NCBI GenBank assembly: GCA_964427855.1
Contig: CAYRVH010000001.1
Span: 62,001-126,000 of the forward strand
DNA from: JAUPKT01 sp964427855
GTDB taxonomy: Bacteria > Desulfobacterota > Desulfomonilia > Desulfomonilales > Desulfomonilaceae
DNA length: 64,000 nucleotides
Reading direction: 5' to 3'
Part shown: piece after piece, positions 41,691-52,155 of the stretch
Numbering within the stretch: the stretch's first letter is position 1
How the letters are laid out: each line of letters begins with the position of its first letter
The notes under the pieces: generated by a model
Databases searched by the model: none
Told to the model about the DNA's origin: nothing
The model's input: the letters and a program-made list of their open reading frames with translations, nothing else
Position numbers and translations under genes: made by a program

Positions 41691-42884
41691 ATGAAAAAGA
41701 TGTGCGCTGTACTCTCAGCCATGATGGTTTTGTGCGTAATCTCCCTTGTTCCTTTGTGGGCTCAGGGCGGCCCCATTAAAGTAGGGGTGGTGCTCCCCTT
41801 GACCGGCGAGCAAGCCAAATTCGGAGAAATAGAAAAAAATTCTTTTCTTATGGGCCTGGAAGAGATCAATAAGGCTGGTGGAATCAACGGCGTCCCGATC
41901 GAATTGATCATCGAGGATGATACAGGCAAGCCGGATGTAGGGAGATCAGCCGTTGAAAAGTTGATATCCCAAGATAAGGTCATCGCAGTGACGGGCGGGT
42001 ACTCGTCTTCCGTCACCTACGCAGTATGCGCGGTGGCCCAGCAGCACAAGGTGCCTTTTTTGGTTACCACAGGATCGGCAGACAAAATTACCGAGCAAGG
42101 TTGGAGCTATGTGTTCCGAATTGGGCCGCCTGTAAGCGAGTATCCCAAGGCCCTTACTTCCTTTCTTTCGGAGGTTGTAAAACCGCAGACCGTGGCGATA
42201 TTGCACGAGAACACCCTTTTTGGGCAGTCCGGTTCCAAAGAGTTTGCCCAACAGTGCGAGGCCATGGGGATCAAAGTGATTGTGAAAGAGGGCTACGAAG
42301 CCGGCGCAGTGGATTTTAAGCCGCTGCTCATCAAAGTGAAGGCGGCCAAACCTGACTTTGTCTATATGATCTCGTATGTTATGGACGCAGCGCTTCTTAT
42401 GAGGCAGTCGAAGGAACTGAATTTCAACCCCAAGCTGTTTGTAGGAGGCGCGGCTGGCTTTACGCTGCCAGAGTTCGCTGTTAATGCCGGCGACGCGGCG
42501 GAGTACGTGTTTTCTGCAGATTTGTGGACGCCTAATCTCCCGTATCCAGGGGCAAAAGAATACTTCGACAAATACAAGGCGCGATTTCATACACCGACAG
42601 AATATCACGGGGCGCAGGCCTATTCGTCCATCTATGTGATTGCAGATGCGCTCAAGCGCGCCAATCCGCTCACTAGTGAGGGTGTGCGCAATGCGTTGGC
42701 TGCTACGGACATGACGACTGTCTTTGGACCGGTAAAATTTGTAGCGTATGGCAAGAAAAAACAGCAAAATTCCCTGCCAACGTATCTTGTGCAATGGCAA
42801 CACGGTGTGCTCGAAACCGTATGGCCTCGGAATGTCGCCACGAAGCCCTATGTGTACCCTGTGCCGGAATGGTCAAAGAGATAG
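41691..42884 (+). CDS. livK: Liv-type periplasmic substrate-binding protein, copy 2
   Basis: A 397-residue binding protein with a signal peptide (MKKMCAVLSAMMVLCVISLVPLWAQ). Motifs: IKVGVVLPLTGEQAKFGEIEKN, GLEEINKAGGINGVPIELIIEDD, GGYSSSVTYAVCAVAQQHKVPFLVTTGSADKIT, VAILHENTLFGQSGSKEF. Closer to the amino acid/amide binding type than the copy 1 protein, and of different sequence. CAGGAGAGGAG precedes the ATG. First gene of a complete livKHMGF operon. Confidence 0.93.
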   Translation: MKKMCAVLSAMMVLCVISLVPLWAQGGPIKVGVVLPLTGEQAKFGEIEKNSFLMGLEEINKAGGINGVPIELIIEDDTGKPDVGRSAVEKLISQDKVIAVTGGYSSSVTYAVCAVAQQHKVPFLVTTGSADKITEQGWSYVFRIGPPVSEYPKALTSFLSEVVKPQTVAILHENTLFGQSGSKEFAQQCEAMGIKVIVKEGYEAGAVDFKPLLIKVKAAKPDFVYMISYVMDAALLMRQSKELNFNPKLFVGGAAGFTLPEFAVNAGDAAEYVFSADLWTPNLPYPGAKEYFDKYKARFHTPTEYHGAQAYSSIYVIADALKRANPLTSEGVRNALAATDMTTVFGPVKFVAYGKKKQQNSLPTYLVQWQHGVLETVWPRNVATKPYVYPVPEWSKR

Positions 42885-42944
42885 AAACACAAGTGAATAG
42901 CGGGCAATAGGTTCGCGCAAAACTTTCACTGACGAGCGTTACCC

Positions 42945-43820
42945 ATGGAAGTGTTCCTTCAGACGCTTGTGGCGGGAACTTTGAAGGGGGGACTCTATGC
43001 CCTGATCGGCCTAGGCATGACTCTCATCATGGGGGTGATGGGGATTATAAACCTCGCTCACGGCCAAATCATGATGGTGGCCATGTACCTCACGTATGTA
43101 CTCTTCCACTATCTGGGGCTTGACCCGTACGTCACACTTGTGATTACCATGCCAAGCTTGTTCTTACTTGGCATCCTCATACAAAAATTCCTTCTCAACC
43201 CTCTCATCAGAGTCGAAAGCATATTGCCTGAGAATCAGGTGCTTATGACTGTGGGAATCGGCATGGTCCTCACCGAAGTGATCCGTTTTATCTTCACCTC
43301 CAACTATCTTTCCGTGAAGACCTCATATTCGTCTGCTGCGGTCTTTGTAGGCGGGATATCATTTTCTGTGGCCCTGACCATAGCGTTTGTCTTTGCATGC
43401 GCGCTGACCCTTTTGTTGTTTTGGTTTCTCTTGAAGACGGATTTGGGAAGGTCCATTCGCGCAGTGTCTCAGGACGCAGAAGCAGCTCAATTAATGGGAG
43501 TCAATGCAGAGCGGATCAAAGTGATCACCATGGGGATCGGTTCGGCGCTTGTAGCAGCCGCAGGCACGCTTTTGCTGCCGATTTATTATCTATTTCCTGA
43601 CATCGGGGGGCCGTTTACCAGGCGCGCCTTTGTTATCACCATTCTCGGCGGCTTGGGCTCCACTGTGGGCGCAATCTTCGGGGGGCTCACCCTTGGATTG
43701 GCAGAGGCATTCAGCTCCACGTATGTGGGTATGGAATTCGAGGAGATGATAGGATTAATCATTTTCCTCCTGGTGCTGCTGTTCCTTCCCGGCGGCATCA
43801 AGAGCTTGACCAAGGTGTAA
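42945..43820 (+). CDS. livH: branched-chain amino acid-type ABC permease LivH, copy 2
   Basis: A 291-residue permease: GTLKGGLYALIGLGMTLIMGVMGIINLAHGQIMMVAMY (LivH signature), coupling loop AAQLMGVNAERIKVITMGIGSALVAAAGTLL, and AFVITILGGLGSTVGAIFGGLTLGLAEAFSSTYVG. It lies 60 bases after livK and 6 bases before livM. Confidence 0.94.
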   Translation: MEVFLQTLVAGTLKGGLYALIGLGMTLIMGVMGIINLAHGQIMMVAMYLTYVLFHYLGLDPYVTLVITMPSLFLLGILIQKFLLNPLIRVESILPENQVLMTVGIGMVLTEVIRFIFTSNYLSVKTSYSSAAVFVGGISFSVALTIAFVFACALTLLLFWFLLKTDLGRSIRAVSQDAEAAQLMGVNAERIKVITMGIGSALVAAAGTLLLPIYYLFPDIGGPFTRRAFVITILGGLGSTVGAIFGGLTLGLAEAFSSTYVGMEFEEMIGLIIFLLVLLFLPGGIKSLTKV

Positions 43821-43826
43821 AAGCAG

Positions 43827-44834
43827 ATGAGAAAATCCTTTGCGCCGCTTCTCCTTGTTGCGATTTTCATCCTGCTCCCCTTTGTGGTCACGCATCCCTA
43901 CTATCAGCATTTGATGATCTTGGTGCTTATGTGGATCGCCATAGGATCCGGATGGAACTTGATCTCAGGTTTTACGGGACAGGTGCTTTTCGGGGCCGCC
44001 TGCTTTTTTGGGATAGGGGCTTATACAGCGGCATTACTGGCTCATAAACTTGATATCTCTGCATGGTGGGGTTTGCCTCTTGGCGCCTTAGTCTCAGTGT
44101 TGCTTGCATTCCCCTTTGGATGGATCTGCTTTCGGTTAAGGGGACCGTATTTCGCGCTTGCCACCCTTGCGCTCAACGAAATTCTACGAAATCTGGCCAC
44201 GGTATGGGAGTCTTTGACGGAAGGTATGGTGGGGATCTTGATCATGCAGACGTTTGTGTCAAAGGTTCCCTATTACTTCGTGGCGCTCGCTCTCGCCGTG
44301 GGCTCTCTTGTCTTAGTACATTTCGTGATGCGGTCCCGATGGGGATACTACTTTGTGTCCATACGCGAAGATCAGGATGCAGCAGAGAGCATGGGGATCA
44401 ATACCCTTTTTTTCAAAATGCTCTCCCTGTGCTTGTCATCTCTCCTCATTGGGCTGGCAGGAGCCCTGTACACGGTCTATATGGGCTTTATAGATCCAAA
44501 GGTGGTCTTTTCCCTCCACGACATATCGATAATGGCTATTTTAGTGGGGATAGTAGGCGGAGTAGGTACGGTGTATGGGCCGGCGGTCGGCGCGTTTATT
44601 ATGGTTGCTGTTCAAGAAATATTTCGCACTGCGGGCTTTGGGCTCCTTCCTTACCTGGGGAAGACTACGGGCTGGCCATTTATGGCAACCGTCACCAAAT
44701 ATGTGAGCGAGGCGCATGTCCTGAGTTTTGGTGTGCTCGTTATCCTCGTTATTCTCTACTTGCCCAACGGGATCGTGGGGGACTGGAGCGTAGTGAAAAA
44801 GAAGCTTAATTTCTGGCGGCAACGCGCGATCTGA
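43827..44834 (+). CDS. livM: branched-chain amino acid-type ABC permease LivM, copy 2
   Basis: A 335-residue permease: WNLISGFTGQVLFGAACFFGIGAYTAALL, RLRGPYFALATLALNEILRNL, coupling loop DQDAAESMGINTLFFKMLSLCLSSLLIGLAGALY, and ILVGIVGGVGTVYGPAVGAFIMV. The sequence matches the LivM family throughout, with no interruption. Spacing to livG is 8 bases. Confidence 0.94.
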   Translation: MRKSFAPLLLVAIFILLPFVVTHPYYQHLMILVLMWIAIGSGWNLISGFTGQVLFGAACFFGIGAYTAALLAHKLDISAWWGLPLGALVSVLLAFPFGWICFRLRGPYFALATLALNEILRNLATVWESLTEGMVGILIMQTFVSKVPYYFVALALAVGSLVLVHFVMRSRWGYYFVSIREDQDAAESMGINTLFFKMLSLCLSSLLIGLAGALYTVYMGFIDPKVVFSLHDISIMAILVGIVGGVGTVYGPAVGAFIMVAVQEIFRTAGFGLLPYLGKTTGWPFMATVTKYVSEAHVLSFGVLVILVILYLPNGIVGDWSVVKKKLNFWRQRAI

Positions 44835-44842
44835 GGTGCTGA

Positions 44843-45571
44843 ATGGCTTTCTTCGAGGCGCGAGGTATCACGAAATTCTTCGGCGGCTTGGCTGCGGTGA
44901 ATGACGTGACTTTCCAGGTTAACGAGGGCGAAATATACGGGCTCATCGGACCAAACGGGTCCGGCAAGACCACGATCTTCAACTGCATCAATGCGTACTT
45001 TCCTCTTACACGTGGAGAGATATATTTCGAAGGACAGAAGATTTCGGGACTCAAGACGCATCAGATCTGCAAACGAGGCATAGGCAGAACCTTTCAAGTC
45101 GTGAAGCCCCTCAAGCGGATGACGGTTCTGGACAATGTTATCTGTTCGGCGTTTCTGCATACCTCTGACAGAAAAAAAGCATTGGCCCATGCGGAAGAAA
45201 CCATTGAGTTTTGCGGCTTGACACCGCATAGGGACAAGCTTGCACGAAGCCTTCCCATTGCGTCCCGTAAGCGCCTCGAGATTGCCAGGGCGCTGGCCAC
45301 AAACCCGAAATTGCTGCTCTTGGATGAAACAGCCGCTGGGCTCAACCCCTCTGAGCTGGACGAAGCCATTAAACTCATCAAAGCGATTCGAGACAAAGGC
45401 GTGACGATCATCATCGTCGAACATATCATGAAAGTGATCATGACTATTTCAAATCGCATACTCGCCATCAACCATGGCATGGTAATTGCCGAAGGTTCGC
45501 CGGACGAAGTAGCGCGCAACCACGAGGTGATTACCGCGTATTTGGGGGAGGACTACGGTGCTCAAAGTTGA
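44843..45571 (+). CDS. livG: branched-chain amino acid-type ABC transporter ATPase LivG, copy 2
   Basis: A 242-residue ATPase: ITKFFGGLAAVNDVTFQV, Walker A GPNGSGKTTIFNCINA, GIGRTFQVVKPLKRMTVLDN, signature-like LPIASRKRLEIARAL, Walker B LLLLDETAAGLNPSE (Thr where most have Pro after Glu), IIVEHIMKVIM, end AYLGEDYGAQS. Its 3' end overlaps livF by 14 bases. Confidence 0.93.
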   Translation: MAFFEARGITKFFGGLAAVNDVTFQVNEGEIYGLIGPNGSGKTTIFNCINAYFPLTRGEIYFEGQKISGLKTHQICKRGIGRTFQVVKPLKRMTVLDNVICSAFLHTSDRKKALAHAEETIEFCGLTPHRDKLARSLPIASRKRLEIARALATNPKLLLLDETAAGLNPSELDEAIKLIKAIRDKGVTIIIVEHIMKVIMTISNRILAINHGMVIAEGSPDEVARNHEVITAYLGEDYGAQS

Positions 45572-46262
45572 GCATATAGACGTCTTTTATGGAGACCTCC
45601 AAGTGTTGTGGGATGTCTCCTTTGAGGTTATGCAGGGAGAGATCGTGGTCCTTTTGGGAGCGAACGGGGCAGGGAAATCCACCACTATCAAAACCATATC
45701 GTCTCTCCTCACGCCGGCGCGGGGGAGTATTACATTCCTGGGAGCCAGGATCGATCGAGTACCCCCGTATAAGATCATCGATTACGGCATAGCTCATGTC
45801 CCGGAAGGACGCCGCCTTTTCCCTGAAATGACGGTGGAAGAAAACCTGATTACTGGGTCATTTACTAGAGAGGCCAAGGCCAAACGTCAACAAACCATGG
45901 ACTGGGTGTATGATATTTTTCCTCGACTCCAAGAACGTCGCAAACAGCCTGCTGGTACCCTATCGGGTGGTGAGCAGCAGATGCTTGCTATCGGCCGCGG
46001 CCTTATGTCTTTGCCAAAGCTTATCATGTTCGACGAGCCATCATTGGGGCTGGCCCCAATTCTCGTTACCGAGGTATTCAATATCGTCAAATTAGTGAAG
46101 CAGCAAGGGGTTACGGTTCTCCTCGTGGAGCAGAACGTCAAGCACACGCTCAGCATGTGTGACAGGGCCTATGTTCTCGAAAACGGGCGCATCACTCTTT
46201 CCGGCACTGGTCAGGAGTTCCTTCACAACGATCACATTAAAGAGGCATATCTTGGCATATAA
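45558..46262 (+). CDS. livF: branched-chain amino acid-type ABC transporter ATPase LivF, copy 2
   Basis: A 234-residue ATPase starting at GTG 45558 within the end of livG: IDVFYGDLQVLWDVSFEV, Walker A GANGAGKSTT, VPEGRRLFPEMTVEENL, signature LSGGEQQMLAIGRGLM, Walker B LIMFDEPSLGLAP, LLVEQNVKHTL, end AYLGI. GGGGGAGG precedes the start. Only 13 bases separate its stop from the convergent exporter gene, with no terminator visible. Confidence 0.93.
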   Translation: MLKVEHIDVFYGDLQVLWDVSFEVMQGEIVVLLGANGAGKSTTIKTISSLLTPARGSITFLGARIDRVPPYKIIDYGIAHVPEGRRLFPEMTVEENLITGSFTREAKAKRQQTMDWVYDIFPRLQERRKQPAGTLSGGEQQMLAIGRGLMSLPKLIMFDEPSLGLAPILVTEVFNIVKLVKQQGVTVLLVEQNVKHTLSMCDRAYVLENGRITLSGTGQEFLHNDHIKEAYLGI

Positions 46263-46275
46263 CCACATATGACCA

Positions 46276-47484
46276 TTAATCAGCCCTTCTTTTGAAAAGA
46301 GCCGACGCCAATCCGATGGAAACGAGTCCAATTACTACAATGGCGATGACTTGCGGCCATAAGATGTCAAGACCGACTCCTTTGAGGAATACCCCTCGGA
46401 CTATGGTTATGAAGTACCTCAGCGGATTCAAGTAGGTAATATATTGGACAATCTGGGGCATGTTTTCTATGGGGAAGGCATACCCTGACAATAGCACCGA
46501 CGGCTGGAGAAACATGAAGGAAGTCAGGATCGCCTGCTGCTGAGTATTACAAAACACAGATATCATCATGCCGATGCCGGACGAGGTAAACAAGAAAAGG
46601 AGGGCGGCGCCAAGGAAAAAGGGGAGAGATCCTCTGAAGGGTATATCGAAGATCAGGAATGAGAGAGGTATAACCACGGCCATCGTAACTATTTCGATGC
46701 ATAGACAAGGAATGGTCTTTCCCAGTATCAATTCAATGCGGCTTATCGGCGCCACCATGAGCTGCTCGATGGTACCGATCTCCTTCTCTCGCACAATGAC
46801 TGCCGACGTCACTATTATTGAAAGAGACAACAATATCAAAACGACCACGCCGGGGACAAAATAGTCTTTTGAGACGAGGTTCGGGTTGAACCAGGCGCGT
46901 GAAACGTCAGTTACCTCCGGAAAAATGAGCTTTGGATTCGTCGATTCATAGAGAAGCCCCTGCATACGATTGGTGTGGGATTTCGTAATATCGCCGATGA
47001 ATCGAGTCAGAATCGACTGGGCATACCCTGAAACCGTTCCTGCCGTGATGGTATCCACGCCGTCGATCAGGATCCCCAAATCAGCAGTGGAGTTTGCCTG
47101 TATCTTTCGCTCAAAGTCAGGCGGTATGAGAAGCGCCAGCGACGCCAATCCTTTTTTCAGAAAGAAATCCACCTCGTCATAGGATTGAAGTCTATCCACA
47201 ATAATAAAGTACCCGGATCGAGAAAAAGCATCCAAAAGCTGCCTGCTCAGCGCGCTCTTATCCTGGTCCACCACGACCATCTGCACATCCTGCACGTCCA
47301 GCCGGCATGCGTAGCCAAACAAGATCAATTGCACGATAGGGGCTATGATTAACAGCCTGAAGTTCTGTCTGTTGCGAACGATGTGGATGAACTCCTTCTT
47401 GACGAGATGCCCTATCCGTAGGCTGCTCTGAGCCAGGGAAGATTGTGAAAATATTCTCATGGATGCGGAATTATTGTGCCACAC
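46276..47484 (-). CDS. ABC-2 exporter permease (YbhR-like)
   Basis: A 402-residue inner-membrane permease: one N-terminal span (LLIIAPIVQLILFGYACRLD), a large extracytoplasmic domain (about 45-190: VVVDQDKSALSRQLLDAFSRSGYF, LLIPPDFERK), then five spans including IVREKEIGTIEQLMVAPISRIELILGKTIP (the ABC-2 coupling helix region) and VLLSGYAFPIENMPQIVQYITYLNPLRYFI. The GTG at 47484 has GGAGG 7 bases upstream; an ATG at 47460 is the alternative. It is the fifth gene of a YbhG-YbhF-YbhS-YbhR-like exporter set. Substrate unknown; drugs or cations are reported for relatives. Confidence 0.92.
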   Translation of the reverse strand: MWHNNSASMRIFSQSSLAQSSLRIGHLVKKEFIHIVRNRQNFRLLIIAPIVQLILFGYACRLDVQDVQMVVVDQDKSALSRQLLDAFSRSGYFIIVDRLQSYDEVDFFLKKGLASLALLIPPDFERKIQANSTADLGILIDGVDTITAGTVSGYAQSILTRFIGDITKSHTNRMQGLLYESTNPKLIFPEVTDVSRAWFNPNLVSKDYFVPGVVVLILLSLSIIVTSAVIVREKEIGTIEQLMVAPISRIELILGKTIPCLCIEIVTMAVVIPLSFLIFDIPFRGSLPFFLGAALLFLFTSSGIGMMISVFCNTQQQAILTSFMFLQPSVLLSGYAFPIENMPQIVQYITYLNPLRYFITIVRGVFLKGVGLDILWPQVIAIVVIGLVSIGLASALFKRRAD

Positions 47485-47496
47485 GTTGATGCCTCC

Positions 47497-48672
47497 TCAC
47501 GCGATTCTTTTTCCCAAGCGTCGCGTGGCCGCGAACGCCACAAGAATTCCGAAAAGAGCGAGAATAGCTATCGGTGCGGCCAAAATTTCCACTCCAGCGC
47601 CTTTCAGGTAGATGGTGCGGAGTATGATCACAAGATGCCTTGCGGGAACGAGATACGTGACGGCTTGGAGCAGTTTGGGCATGTTCCCGATGGGGAAGAC
47701 AAATCCAGACAAGATGAATGCCGGCAAAAAGGTGCCCAAGAGAGCCAACTGAGTGGCAAAAAACTGGTTACGCGCAATCACGGAGATAAAAAAACCCAAG
47801 GACATAGCGCCCACAAGAAAAAGACTCGAAGCAAGAAACATGAGCAGAAGGCTTCCTCTGAAGGGGACCTGGAACACATATTTGCCCATGAGATAGACCA
47901 TGATCAAATCCACGTATGCGAGTGTGAAGTATGGAATAAGCTTGCCGATAATAAGTTCGTTGGACTTGATCGGCGTCGAAATGAGTTGCTCCAGGGTTCC
48001 TGTTTCCCTCTCCCGCACGATGGTGAGAGACGTGAGAAGAGCGGCAATGACCATCATGATGATGGCGATGAGTCCCGGGATAATATTATTTCTGCTTTTG
48101 AGCTCCGGATTGTACATGAGTCTGACGCTGGGCTCCACAGGCGCCGCGATTCTGTCCGCGACTGCTTGTCTGGCGAGCGCGGACTGCCTGAAATCATTCT
48201 CAAAAAGCGCTGCAATCGATTCCAAATAACCCATTGCGATGCCGGCCCGAGTTGAATCCGACCCATCTACCAAGGCCTGAATATTTGACGGAAGGCCGCG
48301 CTTAAGATTGCGGCTAAAGTCATAGGGGATGATTAAACCGATATTAATTTGATTCTTGTCGATGGCGCGCACAATGTCTGTGTACGATTCGGTCCGAAAG
48401 GCGACGCGAAAATAGCCGGAACTCGTAAGCCTGCTGAGAAATTCCCTCGAGTGCTGGCTTTTATCTTGATCCCAGACGCCGAGCGGGATGTTGTCGACAT
48501 CGAGCGAGAGCGCGTATCCAAACAAGATCATCAGCATGGCAGGGATTCCGAGAGCCAGGTAAAGGGCTCGTCGGTCCCTGATAATCTGCCTCGCTTCCTT
48601 CCTGGCCATGGCAAATGTTCGTGCGATGTTCATAACGCGCCTGCGCCCAACACCCCTTGTTTGTGAGACCAT
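47497..48672 (-). CDS. ABC-2 exporter permease (YbhS-like)
   Basis: A 391-residue permease paralogous to its neighbour: KEARQIIRDRRALYLALGIPAMLMILFGYALSLD, extracytoplasmic domain with WDQDKSQHSREFLSRLTSSGYF, coupling region IVRERETGTLEQLISTPIKSNELIIGKLIP, and FILSGFVFPIGNMPKLLQAVTYLVPARHLVIILR. The ATG at 48672 lacks a clear ribosome-binding site; ATG 48633 is an alternative that keeps the whole domain. It probably forms a heterodimer with the next permease. Confidence 0.9.
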   Translation of the reverse strand: MVSQTRGVGRRRVMNIARTFAMARKEARQIIRDRRALYLALGIPAMLMILFGYALSLDVDNIPLGVWDQDKSQHSREFLSRLTSSGYFRVAFRTESYTDIVRAIDKNQINIGLIIPYDFSRNLKRGLPSNIQALVDGSDSTRAGIAMGYLESIAALFENDFRQSALARQAVADRIAAPVEPSVRLMYNPELKSRNNIIPGLIAIIMMVIAALLTSLTIVRERETGTLEQLISTPIKSNELIIGKLIPYFTLAYVDLIMVYLMGKYVFQVPFRGSLLLMFLASSLFLVGAMSLGFFISVIARNQFFATQLALLGTFLPAFILSGFVFPIGNMPKLLQAVTYLVPARHLVIILRTIYLKGAGVEILAAPIAILALFGILVAFAATRRLGKRIA

Positions 48673-48676
48673 TTCA

Positions 48677-49659
48677 TCAGTCGGCGTCCGAGCTGGTCAA
48701 AGTCACGAAGACATCCTCCAAACTGGGAGTGATGTCATCTAAACTCGAGATTGATATGCCGGCGGTCAGCAGGAGCTTGCGCGCCTCTACTTTTGCCTGC
48801 TCAGGATTGTAGGTCACGATATGAAGAAGGTTGCCGAATACGGCTGTTTCCGTGAATACCTCATTGTCTTTCAGGAGTTCGGATGCCTCCATTATTCTGT
48901 CGCATTTAAGACTCAGCACCTTTGCGGGCATCCATTTTTTCTTCAATTCGGCGGGAGTTCCTAACGCAATGATTTTTCCTTTGCTCATAAGGGCCAGCCG
49001 GTTGCAGTATTCGGCCTCTTCCATGTAGTGAGTGCTGACGAAGATAGTTATACCCTGGGTTGCCATGGAATGGATCAGTTCCCAAAAACTCCGTCGGGAA
49101 AGTGGGTCAACGCCGGACGTTGGTTCGTCGAGAAACAGCACCGGCGGCTCGTGTATTACTGCGCAGCCCAAGGCCAGCCTTTGTTTCCACCCCAACGGCA
49201 GTTCGCTTGTGAGCATAGTCGCCTTGTCAGCGAGCCCCGCCATGTCCATGACCCAGCGCTGTCTCTCAGCTTTTTTTGACCCTGTTAAGCCATATATACC
49301 CCCAAAAAAATCGATGTTTTCTCCGACAGTCAGGTCCTCATACAGAGAAAATTTCTGAGACATATATCCGATGCGTTTTTTAATCTCATCGGGTCTGGAT
49401 GCTACGCTCCAACCCACGACGTAACCCTCCCCCGAAGAAGGCGACAACAATCCACATAAGATTTTGATGGTTGTCGTCTTTCCCGCTCCATTGGGGCCCA
49501 GAAATCCGAATATTTCACCTCGGGCAACCTCAAAACTCACATGATCCACCGCAATGAAGTCGCCGAAAGATCGCGTAAGATCCTTGACTACGACAGCCAC
49601 GTCCTTTGGGTCTCTGCCGGAAGTGGCTCTCATGCGTTCCTCATCATTGGTTATTTGTT

Positions 49660-49663
<4 letters not shown>
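48677..49663 (-). CDS. ABC-2 exporter ATPase with non-canonical signature (YbhF C-half-like)
   Basis: A 328-residue ATPase: LTRSFGDFIAVDHVSFEVARGEIFGFLGP, Walker A GPNGAGKTTTIKIL, GYMSQKFSLYEDLTVGEN, signature LPLGWKQRLALGCAVIHEP in place of LSGGxxQ, Walker B VLFLDEPTSGVDPLSRRSFW, switch His in STHYMEEAEYC. The LPLGWKQR signature matches the second half of fused YbhF proteins. A C-terminal domain of about 90 residues ends ITPSLEDVFVTLT. Its ATG overlaps the preceding ATPase gene by 4 bases. Confidence 0.93.
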
Positions 49664-50627
<964 letters not shown>

Positions 50628-50631
<4 letters not shown>

Positions 50632-51668
50632 CGCTGCTTGCTGAATGGCTTGACGTGGTTTTGCGTCTGGGCGGAGGCGTCATCAGTCATAATGTAGCCC
50701 TCGGCGGGCATGCCGATCTTCAGCTCTTGATGAAGATTCGGAATGGTAATTTTCACACGATATACCTGCTTGACCCGTTCCTCTTTGGTTTGAACATTTT
50801 TGGGCGTGAACTCCGCTCGTGAAGAGATATAGGTTACCACTCCCTCGTATATTTTGTTGGGAAATGCATCTGTGGTGATGTGGGCTTTTTGGCCAAGCTT
50901 GACCTTGCCGAGGTCCTGCTCACTCACATACCCCCTCAGCCACACTTCATCGATGGCGGCCACGGTCAACACCGTCGCGCCCGGAAGAACCACTTCTCCT
51001 ACCTCGCCGGCCTTTACCAAGACTACCCCCGTGAGAGGACTCTTGAGGACGGAATGATCGAGATCGAGTTCAATGCGATTGAGTTCCCATTTGGCCCTCT
51101 CCAGTCTGCTCCGCGCCGCCCGTATTTCTTGCTCTCGAGGTCCTGTCTCGAGTTTCAATAAAGCATGGCGCGCATTGTTGTATTCTTCAGTTGCGACCTT
51201 CAATGCGGTTTCACGAAGATCAAAGGTCGAAGGCGAAATCGCGCCCTGTTTATAGAGAGGCAGATAGCGCTCATATTCGTCTTTGGCATTTTTCAGTTTA
51301 CTCTCGGCAGCCTTGAATTGAGCTCTCGCCATGTCAATTTCTTCCTTGCGGTATCCTTCCTCCAACAGATCCAAATTTGCATTGGCAGCGTCGAGTTCTG
51401 CCTTGGCCGCGCCTCTCAGCGCCTCCAGCGTGTCGGTGTCCAGGGTCGCTACCACTTGACCCTCTGTTACTCGATCTCCTTCATCTACTGGTCTGGTCTT
51501 GATCTGGCCTGCAATACGGAACGAAAGATCGACCTCCGTGGCCTCGATATTGCCGCTTACGAAAACCAGGCCGCTCGTATTGTTGCGACCGTTCCATGCG
51601 AACCATGTCACCGCGGTGAACGCCACACATACAGCAATAACGACTAAGAAAAGGATGCGTTTCTTCAT
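50628..51668 (-). CDS. HlyD-family membrane fusion protein (YbhG-like)
   Basis: A 346-residue periplasmic adaptor with an N-terminal membrane anchor (MKKRILFLVVIAVCVAFTAV). Biotinyl-lipoyl halves (VSGNIEATEVDLSFRIAGQIKTRPVDEGDRVTEGQVVATLD and SPLTGVVLVKAGEVGEVVLPG) flank a long alpha hairpin (about 75-195); beta-barrel part AIDEVWLRGYVSEQDLGKVKLGQKAHIT. The ATG at 51668 is preferred to the TTG at 51683. It is first in the exporter operon and would link the inner-membrane pump to an outer-membrane channel encoded elsewhere. Confidence 0.93.
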
Positions 51669-52081
51669 GCGGTACGCGCCCAAGCCACGAGAACAATAGA
51701 CTTAACCCCACACAAAATTTGAGATGGACGAATCATGTTCGATTCCTTTACAGACTGATGCAACGCCTCTTCTATGCGAGTCCGACGGATATTACCAGTA
51801 AACAGCGACGTCCTCAACACGTGCGAGAGGATAACGTGTCCACAGCGGCGACAACGGCGAAAAAACCTCAATGGCCTCGAGATGAATTGTTGCTTAGAGA
51901 GAGAACCTTGAAGGCGCGTACGAATTCGTTGAGGCGACCGTCACTCCGACATAAATCTTGCAAATTTGTATATTTCGCGAAAAGAAATTCTGATTGGTGA
52001 AGTGATATTTCAACAATTATTAGACTAATAAATTACGTAGTCATTGGCAATTGTACCAAATATATAAATTTAACTTTTATA
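51669..52081. other. intergenic region between divergent exporter operon and SNF2 gene
   Basis: About 410 bases. The right part (51950-52081) is distinctly A+T-rich compared with the surroundings. I find no convincing promoter for the exporter operon and no coding frame worth calling. Confidence 0.5.
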
Positions 52082-52110
52082 TTGACAACATAAGCATGTT
52101 GTGATATCGA
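52082..52110 (+). promoter_or_regulatory. promoter of SNF2 helicase gene with palindrome in the spacer
   Basis: TTGACA (52082-52087), 17-bp spacer, TATCGA (52105-52110), with transcription starting near 52117. A perfect 7-bp inverted repeat ACAACAT-AAGC-ATGTTGT (52086-52103) fills the spacer, the position expected for a repressor operator. Confidence 0.6.
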
Positions 52111-52155
52111 GCCCCCGTGTATCCTCGGGTCCCGGCATAGGCCAAGGAGATTTAA

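Noticed and set aside
34750..46262. Two Liv gene sets as a possible recent tandem duplication
   Set aside because: Gene order differs (livM-livH-livK-livG-livF versus livK-livH-livM-livG-livF) and protein sequences are well diverged, so they are separate paralogous systems.
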